The translations under genes and the position numbers were made by a program. 64,000 nucleotides of DNA from CAIXRL01 sp964619155 (lineage in GTDB: Bacteria; Eisenbacteria; RBG-16-71-46), in the NCBI GenBank assembly GCA_964619155.1, contig CAZUEM010000002.1:10447-74446 (forward strand), written 5' to 3'. The notes beneath the pieces were generated by a model. That model was not told where the DNA came from. It was given only the letters and a program-made list of their open reading frames with translations, and ran no database searches. Shown here piece after piece: positions 1 through 8,423 of this stretch (positions within the stretch are counted from its first letter, which is position 1; each line of letters opens with the position of its first letter).

Positions 1-1
1 C

Positions 2-196
2 GACCGCATCGAGTCTTGGCGGGTGCTCGAGCAGGGCAGCCCGCGCCTCGGGGAGCCCAACCACGGCACGGTCGTGGGCCGCGATTTCGTGCTGATCGGC
101 GACAGCGGCTGGGACCGCGTCGGTGAGGACGGACGGCTGCGCACGCCGCCGGGCGCGCGACCGCCTGTGCTGCTGCGCCTGCCCCTCGGCCGGTAG
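2..196 (+). CDS. C-terminal end of an unidentified protein (partial)
   Basis: An open frame runs in from the left edge and stops at the TAG at 194-196, giving 64 residues. The visible part contains the segment GTVVGRDFVLIGDSGWDRV, which looks like the last blade of a beta-propeller (NHL/SMP-30 style). That is only a resemblance, and the start and the bulk of the gene lie outside the window. The gene converges on the PLP lyase on the other strand, with about 65 nt between the stops. No function is assigned. Confidence 0.5.
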   Translation, partial: DRIESWRVLEQGSPRLGEPNHGTVVGRDFVLIGDSGWDRVGEDGRLRTPPGARPPVLLRLPLGR

Positions 197-260
197 CGCG
201 AGGACGGGCCGGGCGCGGCGGCCCGCGCCGCCGCGCCCGGGATCGCCCGCGCGGGCGGCG

Positions 261-1469
261 TCAGCGCGGCGCGGCCGCCAGCTCCGCGGGGATGGCGCGG
301 AACGCCTGCTCGAGGTCGGCGAGCAGGTCGGACACGTCCTCGATGCCCACCGAGTAGCGCACCAGGCCGTCGGTGATGCCGGCCTCGAGGCGCGACTCGC
401 GCGACATGCCGGCGTGCGTCATCGAAGCCGGGTGTTCGATCAGGGTCTCGACCCCGCCGAGCGAGACCGCGAGCGTCGCCAGCTTCACGTGGTCCATGAC
501 CGCGCGGCCGGCCTCGAGCCCGCCCTTGAGCTCGAACGCGATCATGGCGCCGAAGCCCGACATCTGCTGCTTCGCCAGCTCGTGCTGCGGGTGCGAGGGC
601 AGGCCGACGTAGCGCACCCACGCGACCTCGGGCCGCGCCTCGAGCCAGCGCGCGATCTGCAGCGCGCCCTGCTGCGCGCGCTCGATGCGGATGCCGAGCG
701 TCTTGAGCCCGCGCAGCACGAGGAACGCCTGGTGCGGGTCCATGTTCGTGCCGAGCGCGATCATGAGCGGGCGCAGGCGGCGGTACATCTCTTCGGTCTT
801 CGCGACCACGATGCCGCCCACCACGTCGGCGTGGCCGTTGATGAACTTGGTGACCGAGTGCAGCGACACGTCGGCGCCCAGGTCGAGCGGCTTCTGCAGG
901 TACGGGCTCGCGAACGTGTTGTCCACGACCAGCGGGCAGCCGTGTTCCCGGGCGATCGCGGCGACCGCGCGCACGTCCGTGACCTGCATCGCGGGGTTGG
1001 AGGGCGACTCGACGTACACGAGCTTCGTCTCGGGGCGCATTGCCCGCCGGACGTTCGCCGGGTCGGACGTGTCCACGAACGAGGCGGTGACGCCGAAGCG
1101 CGACAGGTGCTTCTCGACCAGCGTGCGCGAGGGCCCGTACACCGAGGCCGTGCTCACGAGGTGGGCGCCCTGCCCGAGCAGCGCCATGTACACGGCCGAG
1201 ACCGCGCCCATGCCCGAACTGGTGGCGATGCCGCCGAAACCGTTCTCGAGGTCCGCGACGGCGTCCTCGAGCGCGCGAATGGTCGGGTTGCCGAGGCGCG
1301 TGTAGATGAAGCCGTCGTCGGCGCCGTCGAAGAGCGCCGCGCCGTGCGCGGCGTCGCGGAACGCGAACGTGGAGGTCTGGTAGATGGGAACGGCCACCGA
1401 CCCGGTGGAATCGGGGTGGTAGCCGCCGTGCACGAGACGCGTATGGAAACCCTGCTTCGGGGTCGTCAT
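261..1469 (-). CDS. Cys/Met metabolism PLP-dependent lyase (methionine gamma-lyase / cystathionine gamma-synthase family)
   Basis: The 402-residue protein has the usual length of the Cys/Met metabolism PLP family. It has the substrate/PLP segment YTRLGNPT (56-63), the PLP aspartate in VVDNTFASPYLQ (about 181-192) and the Schiff-base lysine K208 in SVTKFINGHADVVGG. The C-terminal HPASMTHAGM segment and overall pattern are closest to methionine gamma-lyases. The position of the reactive Cys of those enzymes (YGC, Cys116 of the Pseudomonas putida enzyme) is a proline here (YGP, P113). The true activity could therefore be methionine or homocysteine lyase, cystathionine gamma-synthase or O-acylhomoserine sulfhydrylase. 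ATG at 1469 follows an AGGA box. The gene stands alone and is divergent from the coiled-coil protein gene. Confidence 0.88.
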   Translation of the reverse strand: MTTPKQGFHTRLVHGGYHPDSTGSVAVPIYQTSTFAFRDAAHGAALFDGADDGFIYTRLGNPTIRALEDAVADLENGFGGIATSSGMGAVSAVYMALLGQGAHLVSTASVYGPSRTLVEKHLSRFGVTASFVDTSDPANVRRAMRPETKLVYVESPSNPAMQVTDVRAVAAIAREHGCPLVVDNTFASPYLQKPLDLGADVSLHSVTKFINGHADVVGGIVVAKTEEMYRRLRPLMIALGTNMDPHQAFLVLRGLKTLGIRIERAQQGALQIARWLEARPEVAWVRYVGLPSHPQHELAKQQMSGFGAMIAFELKGGLEAGRAVMDHVKLATLAVSLGGVETLIEHPASMTHAGMSRESRLEAGITDGLVRYSVGIEDVSDLLADLEQAFRAIPAELAAAPR

Positions 1470-1795
1470 GGGGAAATCCTCGCGGCGGGACTCGGTCCGG
1501 TCGTGGGCGTCACGCCCGGGCCCGTCCCCAACCCGCGGGACCCGGCGGTGCTGGCACTGCGGTGCACGTGCGCAGGGTACACCCGCCGTACGGCTCCCGT
1601 CGCGCGCTCGGGGGCGCGGACCCGGGACGGGCGCGGAGCACGGCCCCGGGGCGCGCGCTGGTGCGAACGTCCCCGTCTCGCGCAGGATGTCCGTGCCCGC
1701 GGGCCCGGGGCGCGTCCGCGCGCCGCGCGCCCGCAGTCTCGCCGGCGGCCGCCGTGAGGGCCGCCGATTCCGTCCGCACCGAGAGGAGCCCCAGC
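1470..1795. other. Divergent intergenic region
   Basis: This 326-nt spacer lies between the lyase and the coiled-coil protein genes, which are read outward from it, so both promoters must be here. I see no convincing -35/-10 pair, SAM-type riboswitch or small gene. The long frames crossing it are continuations of antisense frames. Confidence 0.5.
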
Positions 1796-2563
1796 ATGAT
1801 CCCGAACCCGCACCGCCTCGCCGCCGCCGCGCTCGCCGTCGCGCTGATGGTCACCGCGGGCCACGCATTCGCGCAGTCCGCCCCGGACTCGACCGGCACG
1901 GCCCCGCCGCCGGCCGCGCCCTCCGCCACCACCGCCCTCGCCGGCCTGCAGTCCGACGCACCGACCTCGCTCCTGCGCGGCGGCCCGCTCGGCGAGCTGA
2001 TGTCCGTGTACCCGCCGCGCGGCAGCGACGAGGTGCAGCGCCAGCTCGGGTACGCGCGCGACCTGCAGCGCTCGGCCGAGGCCGAGATCGAGGGCAGCCG
2101 CCAGCTCGCCGTCGCGGCCGAGGGCCGCGTTCGCATCATGTCGGAGGAACTGCAGACCACGAAGACGCGTCTTTCGGTCGCGAAGAAGCTGAAGAACGAC
2201 GCCGACCGCGCGAGCCTCGAGGCCGACGTCCAGCGGCAGGAGGCCGAGAAGAAGTACCTCGAGCGGCTGCGCGACGCGCTCCGGGCCGACGCCACGAGCC
2301 TCGACCGCCAGAAGGACGCCGCGCAGGCGCGCGTGAAGGCGCTCGAGCTCGAGCTCGACGTGGCGCGGCGCCACGCCCAGCTCGCGACGTCCACGGCGCC
2401 CACGCCGAAGGACATCGAGGGCTACCGGGAGCTGCTGCGCCGCATGCTGAGCGCGCAGTCGGGCTCCGCCGGGGCATGGAAGACGGCCGCGGACAAGGCC
2501 CAGGAAGTGGCGGACCGGCGCCTCAAGCAGCTCGACGCGCTCGCGAAGCTCGGGCAGCCATAG
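1796..2563 (+). CDS. Secreted/periplasmic coiled-coil protein of unknown function
   Basis: The protein has 255 residues. An N-terminal signal peptide (about 1-26, ending AGHAFA) is followed by a Pro/Ala/Thr-rich linker. From about residue 65 to 240 the sequence is almost entirely charged helix with heptad-like spacing of Leu, Ala and Val, as expected of a coiled coil. No enzymatic motif is visible. ATG at 1796 is chosen because GAGAGGAG lies just upstream and the signal peptide begins there; a longer frame upstream has no signal. It is probably a periplasmic or surface structural or scaffolding protein. I do not recognise the family. Confidence 0.7.
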   Translation: MIPNPHRLAAAALAVALMVTAGHAFAQSAPDSTGTAPPPAAPSATTALAGLQSDAPTSLLRGGPLGELMSVYPPRGSDEVQRQLGYARDLQRSAEAEIEGSRQLAVAAEGRVRIMSEELQTTKTRLSVAKKLKNDADRASLEADVQRQEAEKKYLERLRDALRADATSLDRQKDAAQARVKALELELDVARRHAQLATSTAPTPKDIEGYRELLRRMLSAQSGSAGAWKTAADKAQEVADRRLKQLDALAKLGQP

Positions 2564-2644
2564 GTTCGCCGGCTGCCCCGCACGGGAAATGGGAACGGGA
2601 GGCGGCTCGCGCCGCCCCCCGTCGCCCGTCCCGCACGCGACCGC

Positions 2645-3316
2645 TCAGTCGCGCACGCTGTAGATCTTGAACCGGCCCTTGCGCTCCGCCGCCGAGCGCA
2701 GCCAGCCCCAGCGCTCGATGCCGCCGTGCTCGTCACGGGCCACCAGCACGAGCCCGTTGTGGAGCGAGAAGTTCCGGTAGCGCATGGTCGAGTCCGAGCG
2801 CTCGAAGCGCACGAACTCCCAGCGCCGTCCGCCGAGCTGCCCGACGGCGTCGGAGCAGCCGCTCTGCAGGCGCATGGACAGCACCCGCCAGCCGTCCTCC
2901 CACTGCAGCCCGGTGACCGGGCGGCTCTGCGGGAACTCGCGCCACAGGATGTCGCGGAACTCCGTGTCCGTGACGCACAGCGCCATCAGGGAGTCGCGGT
3001 CGCCGCGCGAGACCAGCCGGCACACGGCGCGGCCGAGGTCGTCGAGCGTCCGCGTGCCGCCGCGGAACGGCGTCGCGACGAGCGGCGCGTTCAGCCGCCG
3101 GCCGATGCGCACCGACGCCGATTCGGGATCGGCGACCGGGTACCAGCCCGGCGAGTCGCGCACCGACGGCGGCCGCTTCGGCGCCGTCGCGCGCGACGCC
3201 GAGTCGCCCCGCGCCGCCGGGGCGGCCGCGCCGAGGGCGGCCGAGCCCGCGAGCAGCAGCGCGAGCGCGACGAGCCCGGCGGCGCGCCGGGGGCGGAGCC
3301 CGCGGACGCCGCTCAC
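2645..3316 (-). CDS. Small secreted protein of unknown function, coupled to the TonB receptor gene
   Basis: The protein has 223 residues and a clear signal peptide (hydrophobic run AGLVALALLLAGSAALG). After a Ser/Ala/Pro-rich linker comes a compact domain of about 150 residues with two Cys (ALC and SGC). It shows no catalytic motif I recognise. The GTG start at 3316 overlaps the TGA of the TonB receptor gene by four bases (GTGA), so translation is probably coupled and the product probably acts in the same envelope process. The C-terminal half (GRRWEFVRFERSDST and following) looks beta-rich, like a small lipocalin or SnoaL-type fold, but this is a guess. Confidence 0.65.
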   Translation of the reverse strand: MSGVRGLRPRRAAGLVALALLLAGSAALGAAAPAARGDSASRATAPKRPPSVRDSPGWYPVADPESASVRIGRRLNAPLVATPFRGGTRTLDDLGRAVCRLVSRGDRDSLMALCVTDTEFRDILWREFPQSRPVTGLQWEDGWRVLSMRLQSGCSDAVGQLGGRRWEFVRFERSDSTMRYRNFSLHNGLVLVARDEHGGIERWGWLRSAAERKGRFKIYSVRD

Positions 3317-6144
3317 GAGCCCACCGTCAGCGCCAGCGAGAAGCTGCGGCCCGAGCGGTACATCGAGACCTCGCGCTCGCCCTGCATCGTCCGCACCTCG
3401 CGGTCGAGCAGGTTCTTCGCCGCCGCCTTGACGCGGACGCCGTGGCGCAGCGTGGCGTTGAACGCCGCGTCGAGCGTCGTGAGCGGCTCGGCGTAGATGT
3501 CCGGGCTCGGCGAGATGCCGAGGGCGCGGAGGCGCCGGCCGGTCGCGTTGAGCATGAGCGAGAGGTCCGTGCCCTGCCGCGGCGCCCACGAGAGGGCGGC
3601 GTTCACGAGATAGTCGGCCTGGCCCTGCAGCGGGTGCTCCTGCGAGCCGAGCGGCGAGATCTGCGGCTTGAGCTTCACGCGCGAGGAGATGAGCGAGGCG
3701 TTGGCGTTCAGCGAGAAGCGCTCGGCGCGCTTCCACAGCCGGCCGAGCCCCGTGCGGGCCTCCAGCTCGAGGCCGAGGTTGCGGCCGTGGTCCGAGTTGC
3801 GGGGGATGAGGAGCAGCGGCGAGCCGGCCTGGATGACCTGCTCGATGGGCTCGTGGAGCTTCTTGTAGAACAGGCCGACCGCGAAGACCTCGGCCAGCGA
3901 CGGGAACGCCTCGACGCGAAGGTCGTAGTTGTCGAGCTGCGCCCGCTGGAGCGACGGGTTGCCCAGCACCTGCATGCCGCCGATGTACTCGATGAACGGC
4001 GAAGGGGACAACTCGTTCAGGTCGGGGCGCGAGATCGTCCGGCTCGCCGCGAGGCGGACGTTGACGGCCTCGCTGACGCCCCAGGTGAGGTTCGCCGAGG
4101 GCAGCACGTCGGTGTTCTCGAGGCGCCCCTGCTGCAGGATCACTCCGGGCTCGAAGAGCGCGAAGCTGCGGACGTCCTGGTAGCCCGTCTCGATCCGCAC
4201 GCCGACGTTCGTGCGAATGCGGCGGCCCAGCGGCACGTCGGCGCTGACGAACCCGGCGGTGGTGCGCTGGTCGGCGGCGTAGTTGTCGAGGCCGGTGGCC
4301 GGGTTGTTGAACGTCACGTCCTGCACGTACCCGGTGCCCGGCGAGCCGTCGAACCCGGACGGCGCGTAGATCGAGTCCGGCGACTGCTCGAGGTCGGCGT
4401 TGCGGTTCGCGTAGACGGCGAAGCGCCGGTAGAAGTTGTCGCGCTCCTTCTCCTGGCGGTCCCAGCCGAACTGCAGCTTGCCGTTGCCGAGCGCGGCGAT
4501 CCGCCAGGGCAGCGAGGCGGTGACGGTGGCGCCACGGCCGTCGTCGTGCAGGTCGCCGTACTCGCGCAGCGTGCGGCCCTGCATGACCCAGTGGGCGGTG
4601 TCGCCCTCGTACCAGTAGCGCCGGTCGTAGGTGACCTCGCGCCGGTCGGGCTGCTGCCGGCGGGCGGCCGAGCGGCCGAGCTTCCAGTCGAGGCCGAGGC
4701 CGAAGAGCGCCGGGATCTCGTGGCGGCCCTCGAGCGAGCCCGAGAGGATGCTGCGCTGCACGTACAGGTAGCGGGTGTTGCGGCGCACGAGCCAGGTGCC
4801 GGTGACGGCCTCGATGCTGTTGTGGTCCTCGCCCTCGTACTGGCGGAGCTCGTCCTCGGCGGTGTTGCTGTAGAGGCCCCGCAGGTGCAGCGAGTGCCGC
4901 GGCGTGAGGCGGTAGCTGAGACCGCCGAGGCCGCCGAGCTGGACGTTCTCGCTCCAGCGCGAGACGGCGTAGGCGTAGGTCGTGTCCGTGGTGTTCTGGA
5001 ACAGGCGCTGCGTCTCGTCCTGGCGGTCGAACGAGCGCGCGAAGCTCCACGACTGGATGAGCCCGAGGGGCCGGCCGAACAGCCGGAACTCGTCGCCGTA
5101 GTTCGCCGAATAGCTGGCGTTGGGCGCGGCGCGCTCGCTCGTCGCGTTCCAGTTGCGCGCGAAGGCCTTGCCGAGGCCGGCGAGCATGGAGCGCGTGCCC
5201 GTCGTGAGCAGCGGCAGCGGCAGGTTCCGCACGGCGTCCGGCATGCCGCGCGCGCCCGCGCCGAAGCCGAACGCGTCGTTGCGCGTCGAGGCGTACGTGC
5301 GGCGGTCCTCGAACGTGACGCCGTCGGCCCAGCCCTGGGACGCGGAGAACGACCAGGTCCGCTGTCCGGGGAAGTCCTTGGTGCGCACCTGCACGTCGCC
5401 GCCGCCGAACTCGGCCGGGCGGTCGGACGTGTAGGTCTTCTGCACGACGATGTTGTCGAGCAGGTTCGCGGGCAGCAGGTCGAGCGGCACGACGCGCTTG
5501 TTCTGCTCCGGCGTGGCGATGCGCACGCCGTCCACCTCGGTCGAGCTGTAGCGCTCGCCGAGCCCCCGAACGAACACGTACTTGCCCTCCGAGACCGACA
5601 GGCCGGTCACGCGGCGCAGCACCTCGGCGGCGTCCTTGTCGGCCGAGCGGCGGACCTGCTCGGCGCTGACCGCGTCGCCCACGGACGCGGACTTCTTGCG
5701 GGCCGAGAGCAGCGCGGCGTCGGTGTTCTGCTTCGCGCGCGCCTCGACGACGATTTCGTCCTGCAGGATCGCCTCCGGCGCGAGCGCGGTGCTGAACGGC
5801 AGCAGTTGTCCGGCCGCGATCACGATGCCCTCGACGCGCTTGCGCGCGTAGGACATCGCCGAGACCTGCAGCGTGTATCGGCCGGGGGCCGCCTGCAGCA
5901 GGAAGGTGCCGTCGGCGTTGGTCAGCCCGCCCACGGGGCGCAGCGTGGTGTCGGCCGGCAGCAGCCGGACGTCGGCGAAGCCGAGCGGCTCGCCGCTGTC
6001 GCTGGCGACGATGCGGCCCTGGATGCGGCCGGTGGGTTGTGCGAGGGCCGGCGCGACCGCGGCTGCGAGCAGCAGCGCGGCGAACGCCAGTGCCCGCGCG
6101 AGCGAACGCGGGCGGACGAGCGGGTTTGCGGGACGGACTTCCAT
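3313..6144 (-). CDS. TonB-dependent outer-membrane receptor with carboxypeptidase-regulatory-like N-terminal domain
   Basis: The 943-residue protein would sit in the outer membrane and import a ligand using TonB energy. A signal peptide (about 1-34, ending ALAQ) is followed by a CarboxypepD_reg/CNA-B-like domain (about 36-115, starting GRIQGRIVASDSGEPLGFADV). Next is a plug domain (about 140-260) with VTGLSVSEGKYVFVRGLGER. A long aromatic-rich beta-barrel ends in RSFSLALTVGS. The start ATG at 6144 marks the signal peptide; the frame stays open far upstream but antisense to another gene. The gene follows the secreted protein gene at 6288-8057 on the same strand and overlaps the next gene by GTGA. 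Substrate is unknown. It lies beside the glucan locus but no copy of the shared operator precedes it. Confidence 0.88.
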   Translation of the reverse strand: MEVRPANPLVRPRSLARALAFAALLLAAAVAPALAQPTGRIQGRIVASDSGEPLGFADVRLLPADTTLRPVGGLTNADGTFLLQAAPGRYTLQVSAMSYARKRVEGIVIAAGQLLPFSTALAPEAILQDEIVVEARAKQNTDAALLSARKKSASVGDAVSAEQVRRSADKDAAEVLRRVTGLSVSEGKYVFVRGLGERYSSTEVDGVRIATPEQNKRVVPLDLLPANLLDNIVVQKTYTSDRPAEFGGGDVQVRTKDFPGQRTWSFSASQGWADGVTFEDRRTYASTRNDAFGFGAGARGMPDAVRNLPLPLLTTGTRSMLAGLGKAFARNWNATSERAAPNASYSANYGDEFRLFGRPLGLIQSWSFARSFDRQDETQRLFQNTTDTTYAYAVSRWSENVQLGGLGGLSYRLTPRHSLHLRGLYSNTAEDELRQYEGEDHNSIEAVTGTWLVRRNTRYLYVQRSILSGSLEGRHEIPALFGLGLDWKLGRSAARRQQPDRREVTYDRRYWYEGDTAHWVMQGRTLREYGDLHDDGRGATVTASLPWRIAALGNGKLQFGWDRQEKERDNFYRRFAVYANRNADLEQSPDSIYAPSGFDGSPGTGYVQDVTFNNPATGLDNYAADQRTTAGFVSADVPLGRRIRTNVGVRIETGYQDVRSFALFEPGVILQQGRLENTDVLPSANLTWGVSEAVNVRLAASRTISRPDLNELSPSPFIEYIGGMQVLGNPSLQRAQLDNYDLRVEAFPSLAEVFAVGLFYKKLHEPIEQVIQAGSPLLLIPRNSDHGRNLGLELEARTGLGRLWKRAERFSLNANASLISSRVKLKPQISPLGSQEHPLQGQADYLVNAALSWAPRQGTDLSLMLNATGRRLRALGISPSPDIYAEPLTTLDAAFNATLRHGVRVKAAAKNLLDREVRTMQGEREVSMYRSGRSFSLALTVGS

Positions 6145-6198
6145 GCGAAACGGCCTCCGATGGGGGCGTGGACCCCGGTGGTGGTCGAGCACGCGGCC

Positions 6199-6219
6199 CG
6201 GCGGCCTTTTCGGCCGCCG
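6199..6219. other. GC-rich hairpin between the secreted-protein and TonB-receptor genes
   Basis: CGGCGGCC, a TTTTC loop and GGCCGCCG form a perfect 8-bp stem in the 143-nt spacer. On the minus strand it is not followed by a T run. It is more likely a partial terminator, attenuator or mRNA-stability element than a full terminator. Confidence 0.4.
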
Positions 6220-6287
6220 AGCCCACGTGTGTTGGGACCGGGGGGTGCGGTGCGAGGTGCGAGCGGTCCCGGATCCGCGGCGACGGG

Positions 6288-8057
6288 TCAGTCGATGCGG
6301 GCGATCTTGCCGGTGGACGACTGGCTGCCCGCGACGACGCGGTAGAAGTACATGCCGGCCGGCGTGCCGCGGCCGATGTTCCAGGTGACGCTCTGCGGTC
6401 CGGCGCTCAGCTCGCCGTCCACGAGCGTCTCGACGAGGCGGCCGTCGGCGGAGAAGACCTGCACCGAGACCGGGCCGGACTGCGGGAGCGTGAACGCGAT
6501 GCGCGCGGTCTGGCGGGCCGGGTTCGGCATGCTGCTCGCGACGAACACGTTGCCCGAGCCGAGCGGGTTCGCGCTGAGCGTGCCGGGGCCGCAGAACAGC
6601 GTCGGGACGGCCGGCGCGGCGACGCAGTGCGCCTCCCACGTCGCGTCGTCCGAGATGCGGATGGCGTTCGATTTGAAGTTGTAGATGATGCTGTTGAGGA
6701 TCGTGTAGCCGGTGCCGCGGCGGAGCTCGGCGCCCTGCGTCGCGCCCGGGTAGGCCGCGCCCACCCGCTTGTCGCCGATCAGCGTGAAGTTCGCGGCGAC
6801 CACGTTCGAGCGGCCGGCGCACTGCGTGGCGTTGAAGTTGAACTCGTTGTTGTCGGCCTCGATGCCGCGCTCGCCGTTCTGCGTGCCGGCCTTCGACTTC
6901 TCGGGGGAGACGCGCACGATCACGAACTGCGCGCGGTTGCGGGCGCCCATCTGCGTGTCGTAGCCGTCGTCGCGGCCGTCGATGGCGACGAGGTGCGTCT
7001 GGTCCGACGTGCCGCCGAACCACTCGAAGCCGTCGTCGTCGCCGCGGAAGGCCTGCAGGTAGTCCGCCTTCGTGTTGCGGCCGACCGTGCACCAGGTGAA
7101 GGAGTTCAGCTCGTTGTTGGCGGTGATCTCCTTGCCGGCGTACTCGACGCGCACGTAGCGCAGCACGCCCGAGCCGTCGTTGTCGTCGTTGCCGCCGAAG
7201 TAGCCGATGGCGCCGCCTTCGGCCGCCACCGAGTCGCCGGCGCACGAGTTGACCTGGTTCGTGCGCGCGCGGCCGAGCAGGAAGATGCCGCCGACGTCGC
7301 CCGCCGCCTGGCTGCCGGGCGCGGCGTTCGAGGTGATGACGATGGGCTCGCACGCGTTGCCGACGGCGTAGATGCGGCCGCCGCGCTCCGCGACGATGGT
7401 GCCGAGCGTGGCGACGTCCTCGAACACCACGACGCCGGGGGCGATGGTGAGCGTGCCGCCGTTCTTCACGCGCAGCTGGCCGCGCACCTCGTAGTTGCTG
7501 TCCGGCCCGAAGTACTGCGCGCCCGTGATGTTGATGTTGTGGTAGATGGCGAGCGGCCGCGGGTCGGGCATGCCGGCCAGGTGCAGGTCCTGGCGGTTCG
7601 CGCCGGTCGAGTCCCAGTAGGTCCAGCCCTGCGTCCAGTCGTCGCCGGGGTTCGGGCCGATGGCGCCCTTCCAGCAGACCTGCTTGAAGAAGCCGTCCGC
7701 CGGCACGGTCACCGCGCTGCCGAAGGCGGGGCTGCCGAGCGCCGGCTGGAAGTTCGGCACGACGCCCGTCGCGTACGGGGCGTTCGGGAGCAGGGGATCG
7801 GCGTAGGTGTTGTGCGTGTAGTAGGTCGTGCCGAGGAGCGCGGTGGTCAGCGTGCCCGCGACGCCGCAGGTCGGCGCGCCGGCGCCGTTCGAGCCGGCGA
7901 ACTGACCGGCCAGCGTGCCGGTGGCGTTGTTCTGCCAGAGCAGGTTGCCGTCGATGACGATCTGGGCCGACGCCGGCTGCGCCGCGAGCGCGAGCAGCGC
8001 GGCGGCCATCAGGCGCGTGGAGAGGGTGCGAAGTCCGGTCGCAGCGGTGAGTCGCAT
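6288..8057 (-). CDS. Large secreted protein with C-terminal FlgD/T9SS-like domain, partner of the TonB receptor
   Basis: The 589-residue protein has a signal peptide (about 1-31, ending PASAQ). The body is rich in Asn, Gly and Asp with repeated beta-strand patterns, for example GTLTIAPGVVVFEDVATLGT, suggesting a right-handed beta-helix or similar surface fold. Residues about 505-589 form the Ig-like C-terminal domain shared with other secreted proteins in the window (VQVFSADGRLVETLVDGE ... GTPAGMYFYRVV). Proteins of this type often sit beside TonB receptors in FCB-group genomes. ATG at 8057 follows GGAGG. The gene is upstream of the receptor gene on the same strand, with 143 nt between. Ligand and function are unknown; surface capture of a substrate is the likely role. 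Confidence 0.75.
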   Translation of the reverse strand: MRLTAATGLRTLSTRLMAAALLALAAQPASAQIVIDGNLLWQNNATGTLAGQFAGSNGAGAPTCGVAGTLTTALLGTTYYTHNTYADPLLPNAPYATGVVPNFQPALGSPAFGSAVTVPADGFFKQVCWKGAIGPNPGDDWTQGWTYWDSTGANRQDLHLAGMPDPRPLAIYHNINITGAQYFGPDSNYEVRGQLRVKNGGTLTIAPGVVVFEDVATLGTIVAERGGRIYAVGNACEPIVITSNAAPGSQAAGDVGGIFLLGRARTNQVNSCAGDSVAAEGGAIGYFGGNDDNDGSGVLRYVRVEYAGKEITANNELNSFTWCTVGRNTKADYLQAFRGDDDGFEWFGGTSDQTHLVAIDGRDDGYDTQMGARNRAQFVIVRVSPEKSKAGTQNGERGIEADNNEFNFNATQCAGRSNVVAANFTLIGDKRVGAAYPGATQGAELRRGTGYTILNSIIYNFKSNAIRISDDATWEAHCVAAPAVPTLFCGPGTLSANPLGSGNVFVASSMPNPARQTARIAFTLPQSGPVSVQVFSADGRLVETLVDGELSAGPQSVTWNIGRGTPAGMYFYRVVAGSQSSTGKIARID

Positions 8058-8423
8058 GGGGCCTCCGAGTCGGGTGTGCGTGAGAGGGGGGTGGACTTCG
8101 TCGCCCGGCCGGCATGGCGCGGTGCTCTGGCGACGGGGGCACGATGCCCCGCGGGAACGGCGGGGCGGGTTAGGGCCCGGCGACGCGCGGGTTAATCCGC
8201 GTTACCGGAGGGTTTCGCGCGCGCCCTCGCGATTCCGGCCATGCCGCATGGCGCGGATCGTTCCGCCCCGGCGCATCGCCGGAATGCGCGGGCCGTGTCG
8301 CCGGAATGCGCGGCGCCCCGGCGAGGCGCGCGGCCTCGGCGGCGCCCGTGCGCGATCGCGAGCGGACCGGCTGCATCGTGCGCGCGTGCGCGCGTGCGCC
8401 GCGCCGCGCTAGACTGCGCGCTC
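8058..8423. other. Divergent intergenic region with direct repeats
   Basis: This 366-nt spacer separates the TonB-associated operon (minus) from the esterase gene (plus). It holds two 16-nt direct repeats (TCGCCGGAATGCGCGG at 8276-8291 and 8298-8313) and an inverted ATTCCGGC near 8232. The glucan-locus operator is absent. No gene is seen. Confidence 0.5.
8276..8313. repeat. Pair of 16-bp direct repeats, possible regulator site
   Basis: TCGCCGGAATGCGCGG occurs twice, with start points 22 bp apart (about two helical turns), placing both copies on the same DNA face. An inverted half (ATTCCGGC) lies about 40 bp to the left. They sit 110-150 bp before the esterase start and could be operator sites. 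No regulator can be named. Confidence 0.35.

Noticed and set aside
1470..1795. SAM or other methionine-related riboswitch upstream of the PLP lyase
   Set aside because: No conserved riboswitch core could be matched by eye in this GC-rich leader.
6145..8142. Extension of the TonB receptor frame to 1609 residues
   Set aside because: The upstream part is Arg/His-rich shadow sequence of the secreted-protein gene; the signal peptide places the start at 6144.
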